Shown here: piece after piece, positions 1 through 6,786 of the stretch | Numbering within the stretch: the first letter of the stretch is position 1 | Layout: the number at the start of each line of letters is the position of its first letter | Source of the DNA: JBBQFC01 sp038321615 | GTDB taxonomy: Bacteria; Bacteroidota; Bacteroidia; Flavobacteriales_D; Cryomorphaceae | Length of the DNA stretch: 64,000 nt | Reading direction: 5' to 3' | NCBI GenBank assembly: GCA_038321615.1 | Contig: JBBQFC010000008.1 | Coordinates: 1 to 64,000 of the forward strand | Notes under the pieces: generated by a model | The model's database searches: none | Seen by the model: only the letters and a program-made list of their open reading frames with translations | Told to the model about the DNA's origin: nothing | Program-made: the position numbers and the translations under genes

Positions 1-129
1 GCTGATAAAATGTGCGTGAGCCATCGAAGCGTTGACGGGTATCGCGACGGACTCTTTCACAAGTTGGGGGTGAAGTCGCGTGTGGGACTTTGTCTGTTTG
101 CGATTAAGAATAAGATTGTTCAGATTTAG
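1..129 (+). CDS. LuxR/NarL-type response regulator, C-terminal fragment (cut by window edge)
   Basis: The frame is open from base 1 and ends at TAG 127-129, giving 42 residues that form the end of a GerE/LuxR helix-turn-helix DNA-binding domain (VSHRSVDGYRD, then KSRVGL). It is the same family as the regulator at 4792-5439: 32 of 42 aligned residues are identical by eye. The receiver domain lies outside the window. The two regulators look like copies of one ancestral gene, now separated by about 5 kb of accessory sequence. The partner kinase of this copy cannot be seen. Confidence 0.85.
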   Translation, partial: ADKMCVSHRSVDGYRDGLFHKLGVKSRVGLCLFAIKNKIVQI

Positions 130-449
130 CCATTTGGGATTTTTGATTTACGATTTTTGATTTAGTAGTGAGTAGTGGGTAGTGGGTAGTGGGTATGATT
201 TGCGATGTGACGATTTGAGCGTTGGGTGTGGTTGCAGGCCGTGCCATTATTAAGCGGTAGGAGATTGTGGATTTTTGATTAAGGGTGGGACAGCTAGTTA
301 CCACATTTGCGGGATGATACTTGCTGGCTGGTCGCTACGTCGACGAATAGTTCACTGGTGCCTCGTTCGGTTTGCGATTGGTGCCCAACTCAAATGCAAA
401 ACAGGACGATCTTCATGGAAATCATGTTTTTAATATTTGCCATACTACC
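130..449. other. Intergenic region with short tandem repeats, no gene seen
   Basis: No convincing gene is present. The left part contains two near-copies of GATTTTTGATTTA (about 137-164) and then a run of the heptamer AGTGGGT (about 171-193). Such G-rich junk is repeated in style at 1717-1850. The right end holds the promoter of the downstream lipoprotein gene. Confidence 0.6.
164..194. repeat. Heptamer tandem repeat (AGTGGGT)n
   Basis: After a degenerate unit (AGTAGTGAGT) come three back-to-back copies of AGTGGGT. It lies just downstream of the response-regulator fragment and is non-coding. It resembles the GGGAGT-rich sequence flanking the four-helix-bundle remnant at 1.7-2.4 kb, but is not identical to it. 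Confidence 0.7.
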
Positions 450-479
450 TTGTTCACTGTTATTATAATCTTATTTTTG
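450..479 (+). promoter_or_regulatory. Bacteroidota-type promoter for the 497 lipoprotein gene
   Basis: TTGT (450-453) is separated by 18 bases from TATTTTTG (472-479), which fits the Bacteroidota primary sigma factor pattern (TTTG-like -33, TAnnTTTG -7). The expected transcription start is around 485, about 10 bases before the ATG at 497. The prediction is by motif only. Confidence 0.6.
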
Positions 480-496
480 TCGGATAATTTTATGTT

Positions 497-1669
497 ATGA
501 AACAAACCTTCCTTGGACTACTCCTCGTACTTTTTTCGCTCACATCATGTAAAGACGATGACAAACCTTCTACAATCGACGATACCAATCAGCTTGTCGC
601 AGGAACAGCTTCTGCTACAATTAATGGCAATGATTTTTCAACCAATGACAACGTTTCGAGGTACCTCTCCTATGGAGATTTTATTATCAAATCTAAAGAT
701 GATGGCAACTTCTTAAATTTTCAATTGAACGAATTTCTTGGGAATGCTGAGTACGCACTGGTGGTGGGTTCTGGTAATTCTGCCAATTACTACACCACGG
801 TCAACAATGAGTTTATCGGCTTCGAAAGTCTTACAGGTCAACTTACTATATCAGATTACAATCAATCTACCAAAACTTTTAATGCCGCCTTCAATATTAC
901 CTTTGGGCGTATAGGGAATAATTCAATCACAATTGTTGGAGAAGGCACTTACAATCAACTTGAAATTATTGAGATTTCTGAACCTGAGTCGGGTGAAATG
1001 ACTGCTTTTCATGCAAATAATGAGTATTTGAATTTTCAGGATTCGGCCGTTGTGTTTTCAAATGACTTAATGGTGCTGGAATTTCAATCTTTGGATAACG
1101 ATCAATTGACTTTCAAATTGAGTACAATCAGTTCAAACACTGAAGAAGTTACGGCAACTGTCAATGGAATCGCCATTACATTTACGGGTTCTGAGATTTT
1201 ATCTTTTAATTATAATGCGGAAAGCCTGGTCGTGTCCGGACATTTTAAAAACACCAATTCAGAAACCGATCTTGAAGTCTGGTTTGAAAATATTGCTGTT
1301 GATACTTTAAGCATTTCTTCTACAAGTATCACGCTAATAAGTAATGGAGAAGTGATTTCTCTTGTCAATGGTTTTGTATTTGAGAATGCAGGAAGTGGAA
1401 GTATGTCAGAATACACTTTTAATGCTTCAAATAACGAATCAAATTTAGATGGCTTTGTGTTTTTATCGAATTCTCCGGTTCCCACAGGGCTCAACCAAAC
1501 CATGCAGGGATTTGCATTCTATTCAAACATCGACACAGGTACTGAATTTGCGGCAGTGTCTTCTATAATGACTCTAACACCAGGATTCTTCACAGGTACA
1601 GTGAATGTTCAAATTGAAATTCAAGGGATTGGATCCCTTGTAGGAACAGATGTGACATTCATCCAATAA
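497..1669 (+). CDS. Hypothetical lipoprotein, likely surface-exposed
   Basis: A 390-residue protein with an N-terminal lipoprotein signal: hydrophobic stretch, then lipobox LTSC with Cys18. The residues after the cysteine are KDDDK, which match the K-(D/E)-(D/E) lipoprotein export signal known to send lipoproteins to the outer surface in Bacteroidota, so surface display is a fair inference. The rest is rich in Asn, Ser, Thr and alternating hydrophobic residues, suggesting beta-sandwich domains. I recognise no family. It is a single-gene unit with its own promoter at 450-479. The ATG at 497 sits directly before the signal peptide. It could be an adhesin or glycan-binding protein, but nothing in the sequence proves that. 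Confidence 0.75.
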   Translation: MKQTFLGLLLVLFSLTSCKDDDKPSTIDDTNQLVAGTASATINGNDFSTNDNVSRYLSYGDFIIKSKDDGNFLNFQLNEFLGNAEYALVVGSGNSANYYTTVNNEFIGFESLTGQLTISDYNQSTKTFNAAFNITFGRIGNNSITIVGEGTYNQLEIIEISEPESGEMTAFHANNEYLNFQDSAVVFSNDLMVLEFQSLDNDQLTFKLSTISSNTEEVTATVNGIAITFTGSEILSFNYNAESLVVSGHFKNTNSETDLEVWFENIAVDTLSISSTSITLISNGEVISLVNGFVFENAGSGSMSEYTFNASNNESNLDGFVFLSNSPVPTGLNQTMQGFAFYSNIDTGTEFAAVSSIMTLTPGFFTGTVNVQIEIQGIGSLVGTDVTFIQ

Positions 1670-1716
1670 GCGATTGTAAATTAATTGATTACCAGTTATC
1701 CAATTTCTTAAAGAGT

Positions 1717-1824
1717 TGGGTCTGGAGTTGGGAGTGCATGCATTGGGGGTTTTGAATGCGGCACAAGCCGTTCCCCATAAAGCCTATGGTGGGTCTGGAG
1801 TTGGGAGTGCATGCATTGGGGGTT
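1717..1824. repeat. 35-bp exact direct repeat, two copies
   Basis: 1717-1751 and 1790-1824 are identical over 35 bases (they begin TGGGTCTGGAGTTGGGAGTG and contain the palindrome TGCATGCA). The 38-base spacer carries a small hairpin, CGGC-ACAA-GCCG. The repeat is non-coding and lies immediately left of the four-helix-bundle remnant and its inverted repeats. Confidence 0.85.
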
Positions 1825-1844
1825 GGGAGTTTTGTCTGAACTAC

Positions 1845-1866
1845 CGGTGGCCGAGCGGAGTCGAGG
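1845..1866 (+). repeat. Inverted repeat, left copy (22 bp)
   Basis: The core is GGTGGCCGAGCGGAGTC. Its exact 22-base reverse complement is at 2355-2376, and a near-exact one (2 mismatches in 23) at 2295-2317. These copies bracket the four-helix-bundle reading frame. Confidence 0.85.
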
Positions 1867-1907
1867 CGGAATTGTGAATTTGTTTTTTTAATTAAAAACT
1901 TTGTTCA

Positions 1908-2268
1908 ATGATGTCTGATATCCAAACACGGACGAGACAAACCGGTTTGGAAATTATTCACCTATATTCGCTTTTGCCAAATACATTGGCATATTGGGTC
2001 ATTCAAAAACAGATAAATCCGAAGCAGTACCAGTGCAGGTGCGAATTACCGGGCAGTTTCACGGGCGAAATCACCGGCCGATTTTATACACAAGCTGACT
2101 ATTGTTGAAGAGGAAGCGGATGAGACCATTGATTGGATTGAAATGCGCATGGAACTAAGGCACGATGAATCCATGAAGGACAAACTGGAAAAATCCCGTT
2201 CTGAAACCAATGAAATTTTGGCCATCGTCGTGGCCAATATTCGCCCCGCCAAAGTAAAAGGTAAATAA
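1908..2268 (+). pseudogene. Four-helix-bundle protein (S23/IVS family), frameshifted
   Basis: Two frames together read as one four-helix-bundle protein of the 23S rRNA intervening-sequence (S23/IVP) family. Frame 1 (ATG at 1908 or 1911) gives SDIQTRTRQTGLEIIHLYS and continues to about 2027. The next frame then continues with RSSTSAGANYR, SPADFIHKLTIVEEEADE and a C-terminal NEILAIVVANI, ending at TAA 2266-2268. The family hallmark (R/S)SxTSxGANYRA spans the switch, so a single-base indel near 2025-2032 breaks the gene. Total length would be about 119 residues, normal for the family. Family members occur inside 23S rRNA insertions and as stand-alone genes, and their function is poorly known. 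A sequencing error is the alternative to true decay. Confidence 0.8.
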
Positions 2269-2294
2269 ATCTGAACTCCCGATTCCCCATTCCT

Positions 2295-2317
2295 GCTTCG
2301 ACTCCGCCCGGCCACCG
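2295..2317 (-). repeat. Inverted repeat, right copy A (2 mismatches)
   Basis: The reverse-complement match to 1845-1867 has two substitutions in 23 positions. It starts 27 bases after the stop of the four-helix-bundle remnant. Confidence 0.8.
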
Positions 2318-2354
2318 GAAGTTCATACTACCCATTCCGCACTCCCCATTCCTT

Positions 2355-2376
2355 CCTCGACTCCGCTCGGCCACCG
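2355..2376 (-). repeat. Inverted repeat, right copy B (exact)
   Basis: This is the exact reverse complement of 1845-1866 over 22 bases. Between right copies A and B lies a second ACTCCCCATTCC-type stretch, so the right flank looks duplicated. Confidence 0.85.
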
Positions 2377-2899
2377 ATTGGCTACTTTCTAAAAACAGCA
2401 CATAGAGTTCTCGGCTGAATACGAAAAGGTGCTCAAACGGTGTCCAGGGCAAAGTCTTGCTATTCTTGGAAAGTATGAGGGTAGTGCTGTATTTGCCGAA
2501 GTGCCAACAGCCGGGTTTTAGGTATTAACTACGGAGTTTATAGCACCAAAACGCGACTTGTTGAAATACTGTATTGCGCTTAAAGCACGGAGTCAATTTC
2601 AACGAAATAATGGTGCTCCTTTTTTACCTTTTTCTATGGTTTTGTATCCTCTTGGCATATCGTTCTGCTCCAGATGCTATAGAGCAGCTCGCTGACGCAG
2701 CTGAACCGCAACGTGAAAGCCTGGTTTAAAGTCGAAGCTTACCGCAATCCAATTAGTACAAACGCCGATTTCGATCGGCAAGGGCTTAACTCCCTACCGT
2801 GAAAACACCCGGCGCTTCCCGTTTTAACACCCATTTTCGCTCCGCCCGCTTTGCTATCTGCCAAATGAATCATTTATTTGGGAATTCTTTTATTCTAAA

Positions 2900-2915
2900 A
2901 GCTCAAATGTGAGCT
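2900..2915. promoter_or_regulatory. Short palindrome upstream of the 2950 operon
   Basis: AGCTCA-AATG-TGAGCT is a perfect 6+6 inverted repeat located 34 bases before the ATG at 2950. It could be a regulator binding site or a small hairpin in the leader. Position is the only support. Confidence 0.3.
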
Positions 2916-2949
2916 GCTATCATGCACTTATAATCTAAAACCAATAGCT

Positions 2950-3372
2950 ATGCCCACTCAAAAACCCCAATTTATCGCAGCCGACGAAGCGCGAAGTTTA
3001 TTTCGTAAGTATCATGGTTTCTCTGATACCGATCCCAATCCGCAGATGTCGGCCAGTGCCGGTTCACTGGAAGTATTGGTGGGCGGAGTCATGAAGAAAG
3101 TGGCTTGCGTACTGTTAGACGTCGAAATGCTCGATGATCTGAAAGCATTGGTGAGTGCTCCTAACTTTGCCGGTATTGCCGCCTTTCCAGCTATGCATCC
3201 AGACAATTCGTTTACCATGATCTTTGCTGCGCTCGAAAAGGATGGTACGGGAGTGAAAATTGTTTTTCCACCGACTTTAAATCAAGCCACCCATATTTAT
3301 GATTATGTCCATGTTTGTCCGGATAACTGTCCGACCAATATTGGAATAACTTTGGGTGCTTGGAAGGAGTAA
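2950..3372 (+). CDS. Hypothetical protein, first gene of the two-component cassette
   Basis: A 140-residue soluble protein without signal peptide or membrane segment. Visible features are an acidic helix near the start (ADEARSLFRKYHG), a central hydrophobic beta-like stretch (KKVACVLLDVEMLDDL), and a C-terminal part with two cysteines (HVCPDNCPTN, about 126-133). I recognise no family. Its end overlaps the start of the next gene by up to 17 bases, and the next two junctions also overlap, so it belongs to a four-gene unit with a membrane protein, a histidine kinase and a response regulator. Its role there, for example as a ligand or regulator protein, is unknown. Confidence 0.6.
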   Translation: MPTQKPQFIAADEARSLFRKYHGFSDTDPNPQMSASAGSLEVLVGGVMKKVACVLLDVEMLDDLKALVSAPNFAGIAAFPAMHPDNSFTMIFAALEKDGTGVKIVFPPTLNQATHIYDYVHVCPDNCPTNIGITLGAWKE

Positions 3373-4030
3373 CCACGGCAATCATCATTTTACCTTGATT
3401 TACCTTGTTTATATACTCTCTATTTCGGCAGGGTTATTTGTTCTGCTGTGCTGGAGTGTGTTTAGTAAGCCATTTCAGTGGGCCGGTATCTATTTGCTCT
3501 CGGTGGGGATACTTCAAGTTGTTGCTCTGTGGTCATTGGTAAATTATGGCTCCAATTTGGCGATCTATACGTGGTCATTTCCTTTCGTGTATGGATTGAT
3601 CTTCTATATTTTTTACCAACTGGCAGAAACATCGTTTTCGAAAAAGGTTTTCATTGCAGTTGGTTTAATTGGCCTACTCATCATCACGTATTTAATGATG
3701 AATGCACTTCTTGGAATTTCTAAAATTTGGTTGGTCTTCCCTCCCTTTAACCTTTCGGTGGTTGCTTTATGCCTGCTTTACTATAGCTTTCTCTTAACGT
3801 CACCCAAGGAGACTCCGCTTTCCCGACAACCCGATTTTTGGTTGGTCAGTAGTTTCTTCTTTTATCATTTGGTGAGTTCTGTGTATGTAATGGCTTCCGT
3901 TTTATTGAAAAGCAATATGTTTTTGCGAAGCGTAGAATTGGATACCATATCAGTAGTTATTTTCTATTTTTTCTGCTGGATGTCTATCTTAGTCGCCTAT
4001 CGATCCAAGCACACTGTTGAATCTGAATGA
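3356..4030 (+). CDS. Seven-transmembrane protein, putative sensor partner of the kinase
   Basis: Up to 224 residues with seven hydrophobic segments (about 13-35, 41-64, 67-88, 98-121, 124-148, 162-184, 196-215) and a short charged tail ending RSKHTVESE. The longest frame starts at GTG 3356. The AAGGAG at 3364-3369 and the onset of the first helix suggest that the true start may lie downstream at a non-ATG codon (for example the TTG near 3395), as there is no ATG there. It overlaps the kinase gene by 14 bases. Stand-alone 7-TM proteins next to one-helix kinases suggest a split sensor, with the 7-TM part sensing and the kinase signalling. That is inference from gene order. Confidence 0.65.
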   Translation: MLGRSNHGNHHFTLIYLVYILSISAGLFVLLCWSVFSKPFQWAGIYLLSVGILQVVALWSLVNYGSNLAIYTWSFPFVYGLIFYIFYQLAETSFSKKVFIAVGLIGLLIITYLMMNALLGISKIWLVFPPFNLSVVALCLLYYSFLLTSPKETPLSRQPDFWLVSSFFFYHLVSSVYVMASVLLKSNMFLRSVELDTISVVIFYFFCWMSILVAYRSKHTVESE

Positions 4031-4799
4031 AAATGATATTGTTTATGCGTCCATCGTTGCGACCGCATTTATCGCCATGCTTGTAGCATTTTTTATCTCC
4101 TTTTTCGCGGTTTATCAGCGTCGTCAGTTAAAATTTAAAGCCGATAAGCTCGAACTCGAAAAGCATTACACCGAAGAGATTCTCAAAACACGCTTAGAAA
4201 CCAACGAGCAATTACTTCGAACGGTTTCTGAAGAGTTGCACGATAATGTCGGACAATCAATCATAGCCGCCACCCTGATGCTCGGTGTGGTCGATTCTGT
4301 AAATTACAAAGAGCAGGTGGCAACTTCGAGCGACTTGTTGCGCAGAGCATTAGGCGATCTCCGTGATATCAGCAAGAGTCTCAATGGCGATTTTATTCTG
4401 CACGAAGGTTTGCAATCGGCGGTAGAGCGGGAAGTCGAAATGGTATGCCGCGCCCGCAAGTTGCATTGCTCCGTTTCGGGCGATTCGCTCGAGCGCATAT
4501 TTTCTAAAAATACGGAGATCATGATCTTCCGATGCATTCAAGAAACTATTAGCAATGCCATTAAGCATGCCGATGCCAAGGAATTAAAGATCGCGGTGCA
4601 GCGCAATGGAACCACCGCCAAAATTAGCATTTCTGATAATGGCAGAGGTTTGCCCGCCGACTGGGAGAGCCGCAAAAGCATTGGTATGAGCAGCCTTTCT
4701 CGAAGAGTTGAGCTCGCAGGTGGTAAATTACACATATCTTCCATGCCGAATAAGGGTACAGCTATTGAACTAACCATCCCTATTGAAGAATATGAGTGA
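4017..4799 (+). CDS. Sensor histidine kinase (HisKA_3/NarL-DesK type)
   Basis: A 260-residue kinase that autophosphorylates on histidine and passes phosphate to the adjacent regulator. It has one N-terminal membrane helix (about 8-33), a coiled linker, the H-box EELHDNVGQS with His75, then the ATPase domain: N-box ETISNAIKHA (about 177-186), G-box DNGRGLP, and a second glycine motif GMSSLSRR. There is no extracellular or PAS sensor domain, so input must come from elsewhere, perhaps the preceding 7-TM protein. The start is TTG 4017. No ATG fits before the helix. The gene overlaps its neighbours by 14 and 8 bases, which implies translational coupling. Confidence 0.88.
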   Translation: MNLNENDIVYASIVATAFIAMLVAFFISFFAVYQRRQLKFKADKLELEKHYTEEILKTRLETNEQLLRTVSEELHDNVGQSIIAATLMLGVVDSVNYKEQVATSSDLLRRALGDLRDISKSLNGDFILHEGLQSAVEREVEMVCRARKLHCSVSGDSLERIFSKNTEIMIFRCIQETISNAIKHADAKELKIAVQRNGTTAKISISDNGRGLPADWESRKSIGMSSLSRRVELAGGKLHISSMPNKGTAIELTIPIEEYE

Positions 4800-5439
4800 A
4801 CCGAGAATAGTCATAGCCGACGATCACCCCATTGTACGAGCCGGGGTCAAAAATTTGTTGGCAAGCAAGGGCTATACCTTGGTCGAAGAATGTGAGGATG
4901 GGAAGCAAGCGTTGGATTATTGCATCGCAAATCCAGTCGATCTCGTGCTGATGGACATCAACATGCCGGTAATGGATGGCTACGAAGCCACCTCTGAACT
5001 ACGGAAAGCTTGCCCCAATGTAAAAGTAATTGCGCTGAGCATGCTCAATTCCGACGTTTCGCTTATCCGTATGATTCGTTCCGGGGCAAAAAGCTATGTA
5101 TTAAAGGAGTCGCCAGCCGAAGAGCTCGATGCCGCGATAAAAGCAGTTTTGGCTCATGGCTATTATTATTCAGAATTCGTTTCCAGTCGACTCATAGAAT
5201 CTTTCGGCACAAAAAAATCGGAAGATGCGCATGAGTTGGTCGAATCCTTAACGGAACGCGAAATCTCCTTCTTAAATTACGCATGCACAGAGCTCACCTA
5301 CCGAGAAATAGCAGATAAAATGAGCGTAAGCCACCGCAGCGTGGATGGCTACCGCGATTCGCTATTTACCAAGCTCGATTTAAAATCGCGCGTTGGCCTT
5401 GCCTTATTTGCCATCAAATACGGCTTGGTGCAAGTCTAA
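4792..5439 (+). CDS. Response regulator, NarL/LuxR family
   Basis: A 215-residue transcription factor. The receiver domain (1-120) has the acidic pair DD at 10-11, phospho-acceptor Asp55 in LVLMDINMP, and the conserved Lys in SYVLKES. The C-terminal LuxR helix-turn-helix (about 150-212) contains LTEREISFL and VSHRSVDGYRD. ATG 4792 is preferred over the in-frame TTG 4783 because it overlaps the kinase stop (TATGAGTGA) and gives the usual start MSEPRIVIADDH. It is the cognate regulator of the upstream kinase and a paralogue of the fragment at 1-129. Confidence 0.9.
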   Translation: MSEPRIVIADDHPIVRAGVKNLLASKGYTLVEECEDGKQALDYCIANPVDLVLMDINMPVMDGYEATSELRKACPNVKVIALSMLNSDVSLIRMIRSGAKSYVLKESPAEELDAAIKAVLAHGYYYSEFVSSRLIESFGTKKSEDAHELVESLTEREISFLNYACTELTYREIADKMSVSHRSVDGYRDSLFTKLDLKSRVGLALFAIKYGLVQV

Positions 5440-5786
5440 GCTGGCCTAAATGCGTTTTCTAGAAGTTTTCTGTCTTGGCTCGTGGCCGCCCAATGGCGGT
5501 GACAGCGACGTTTGAGTGCTATTTACAACCCCGGTCGATGCATCGGAGATATAATTTCTGCTATGTAAAGTCGGGATTGCAGAACACTTGGCATGTGTAG
5601 CCGAAACCGCCAAATTGGGCTTATCCGGTATACGCCAGCTCAGTCAACAAGATCAAACTCAAGTTATGCGAGCGTTTTTCGCAACTTTCAACGGTGCTGG
5701 ATTACTTCTCCGATTCGAAATTTGCCTTTCGTTCAAACCGTTACCCCTGTTGACTTTAATCTGGATAAAATTAATATTCACACAGG
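5440..5786. other. Intergenic region before the ribosomal superoperon
   Basis: No gene is supported. On the minus strand a readable frame of about 65 codons runs from about 5650 down to a stop at 5446-5448 (it includes NLAVSATHAKC and SRNYISDASTGVVNST). It has no clear start and I recognise no family. The right end carries the rpsL promoter. Confidence 0.5.
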
Positions 5787-5816
5787 TTGGTTTATTCATT
5801 TATTCTTGTACATTTG
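5787..5816 (+). promoter_or_regulatory. Promoter of the ribosomal superoperon
   Basis: TTGG (5787-5790), 18 bases, then TACATTTG (5809-5816) is an excellent match to the Bacteroidota promoter pattern. The start of transcription should be near 5822, leaving a leader of about 60 bases before rpsL. Confidence 0.7.
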
Positions 5817-5847
5817 CACCCCCAATTTAGAGAACTGGGGTGTTTTT
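5817..5847 (+). promoter_or_regulatory. Hairpin plus T-run in the rpsL leader
   Basis: CACCCC (5817-5822) can pair with GGGGTG (5837-5842) around a 14-base loop, followed by TTTTT (5843-5847). It lies at the predicted transcription start, so it may be an attenuator-like element or simply chance. The 6-bp stem with a large loop is weak. Confidence 0.3.
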
Positions 5848-5883
5848 AACGCGCGAAAAAACTGAATTAGAGTCCAAAACATT

Positions 5884-6261
5884 ATGCCAACTATTCAACA
5901 ATTAGTACGCAAAGGAAGAGTAACCATTGAGAAGTCGAGCAAATCGGCTGCCTTGGCTTCCTGCCCGCAACGACGCGGGGTTTGTGTGCGTGTATATACC
6001 ACCACACCGAAGAAGCCAAACTCTGCAATGCGTAAGGTAGCTCGTGTGCGCCTAACCAATCAAAAAGAGGTGAATGCCTACATCGGTGGTGAAGGTCATA
6101 ACCTACAAGAGCACAGCATCGTGCTGGTGCGTGGCGGTCGTGTGAAAGATTTACCAGGGGTGCGTTACCACATCGTACGTGGAGCACTCGATACGGCCGG
6201 TGTTAATGGCCGTACGCAGCGCCGATCTAAATACGGCACAAAACGCCCTAAGAAAAAATAA
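5884..6261 (+). CDS. rpsL: 30S ribosomal protein S12
   Basis: A 125-residue decoding-centre protein. It contains the invariant TTPKKPNSAMRKVARV (about 39-54) and GGRVKDLPGVRYH loops. Lys43 and Lys88, the residues altered in classical streptomycin resistance, are intact, so the allele is wild type at those sites. First gene of the str-S10-spc-alpha superoperon, followed after 18 bases by rpsG. Length and composition are normal. Confidence 0.98.
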   Translation: MPTIQQLVRKGRVTIEKSSKSAALASCPQRRGVCVRVYTTTPKKPNSAMRKVARVRLTNQKEVNAYIGGEGHNLQEHSIVLVRGGRVKDLPGVRYHIVRGALDTAGVNGRTQRRSKYGTKRPKKK

Positions 6262-6279
6262 TTCCAGAGCACTCGAATC

Positions 6280-6747
6280 ATGAGAAGGAAAACAGCAAAA
6301 AAACGCATCATTCTGCCAGACCCGAAGTTTAACGAAGTCTTGGTTACGAAATTCGTTAACAATATGATGATGGCCGGAAAGAAAAATCTGGCTTACAATA
6401 TATTCTACGATGCCATTGAAATCGTAGATGGAAAGGGTGAAGAAACAGGTCTTGAAGTGTGGAAACGCGCTTTGACCAACGTTACCCCAGCCGTAGAAGT
6501 GCGCAGCCGCCGAGTAGGGGGTGCCACTTTCCAAATACCCCAGCCTGTGCGCGAAAACCGCAAAATGGCTATGGCAATGCAATGGTTAATAGGTTACTCG
6601 CGCAAGCGCAACGAGAAGACTATGAGCCAACGCCTTGCAAATGAAATTATCGCTGCCGCCAAAGAAGAAGGTTCTGCTTTTAAAAAGAAAGAAGATACCC
6701 ACCGTATGGCTGAAGCAAACCGTGCTTTCTCTCACTTTAGATTCTAA
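6280..6747 (+). CDS. rpsG: 30S ribosomal protein S7
   Basis: A 155-residue 16S rRNA assembly initiator and head protein. The family signature shows as RKTAKKRIILPDPKFNE at the start, VRSRRVGGATFQIP in the middle and MAEANRAFSHFRF at the end. It lies between rpsL and fusA in the usual str order. Confidence 0.98.
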   Translation: MRRKTAKKRIILPDPKFNEVLVTKFVNNMMMAGKKNLAYNIFYDAIEIVDGKGEETGLEVWKRALTNVTPAVEVRSRRVGGATFQIPQPVRENRKMAMAMQWLIGYSRKRNEKTMSQRLANEIIAAAKEEGSAFKKKEDTHRMAEANRAFSHFRF

Positions 6748-6786
6748 ACCGAACTTAAAAACGGAAAACGCACAACGCAATTTATC

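Larger units (their letters stand above)
2269..2949. other. Gene-poor region with repeat remnants
   Basis: The first 110 bases contain ACTCCC/ATTCCC-rich sequence and two inverted copies of the 1845 repeat. Further on, 2402-2521 can be read as a 39-residue open stretch (IEFSAEYEKVLKRCPGQ...) ending in TAG without a start codon, perhaps a gene remnant of unknown kind. A perfect 6-bp hairpin with a TTCG loop lies at 2764-2779, and a palindrome at 2900-2915 just before the next gene. I see no intact gene. Confidence 0.55.

Noticed and set aside
1845..1866. tRNA-like sequence (GGTGGCCGAGCGG resembles the 5' part of tRNA-Ser/Leu)
   Set aside because: No anticodon arm, T-arm or acceptor partner follows. 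It is only a short repeat.
5588..5865. Short plus-strand frames before rpsL
   Set aside because: They run through the rpsL promoter and have no coding character or homology signal.
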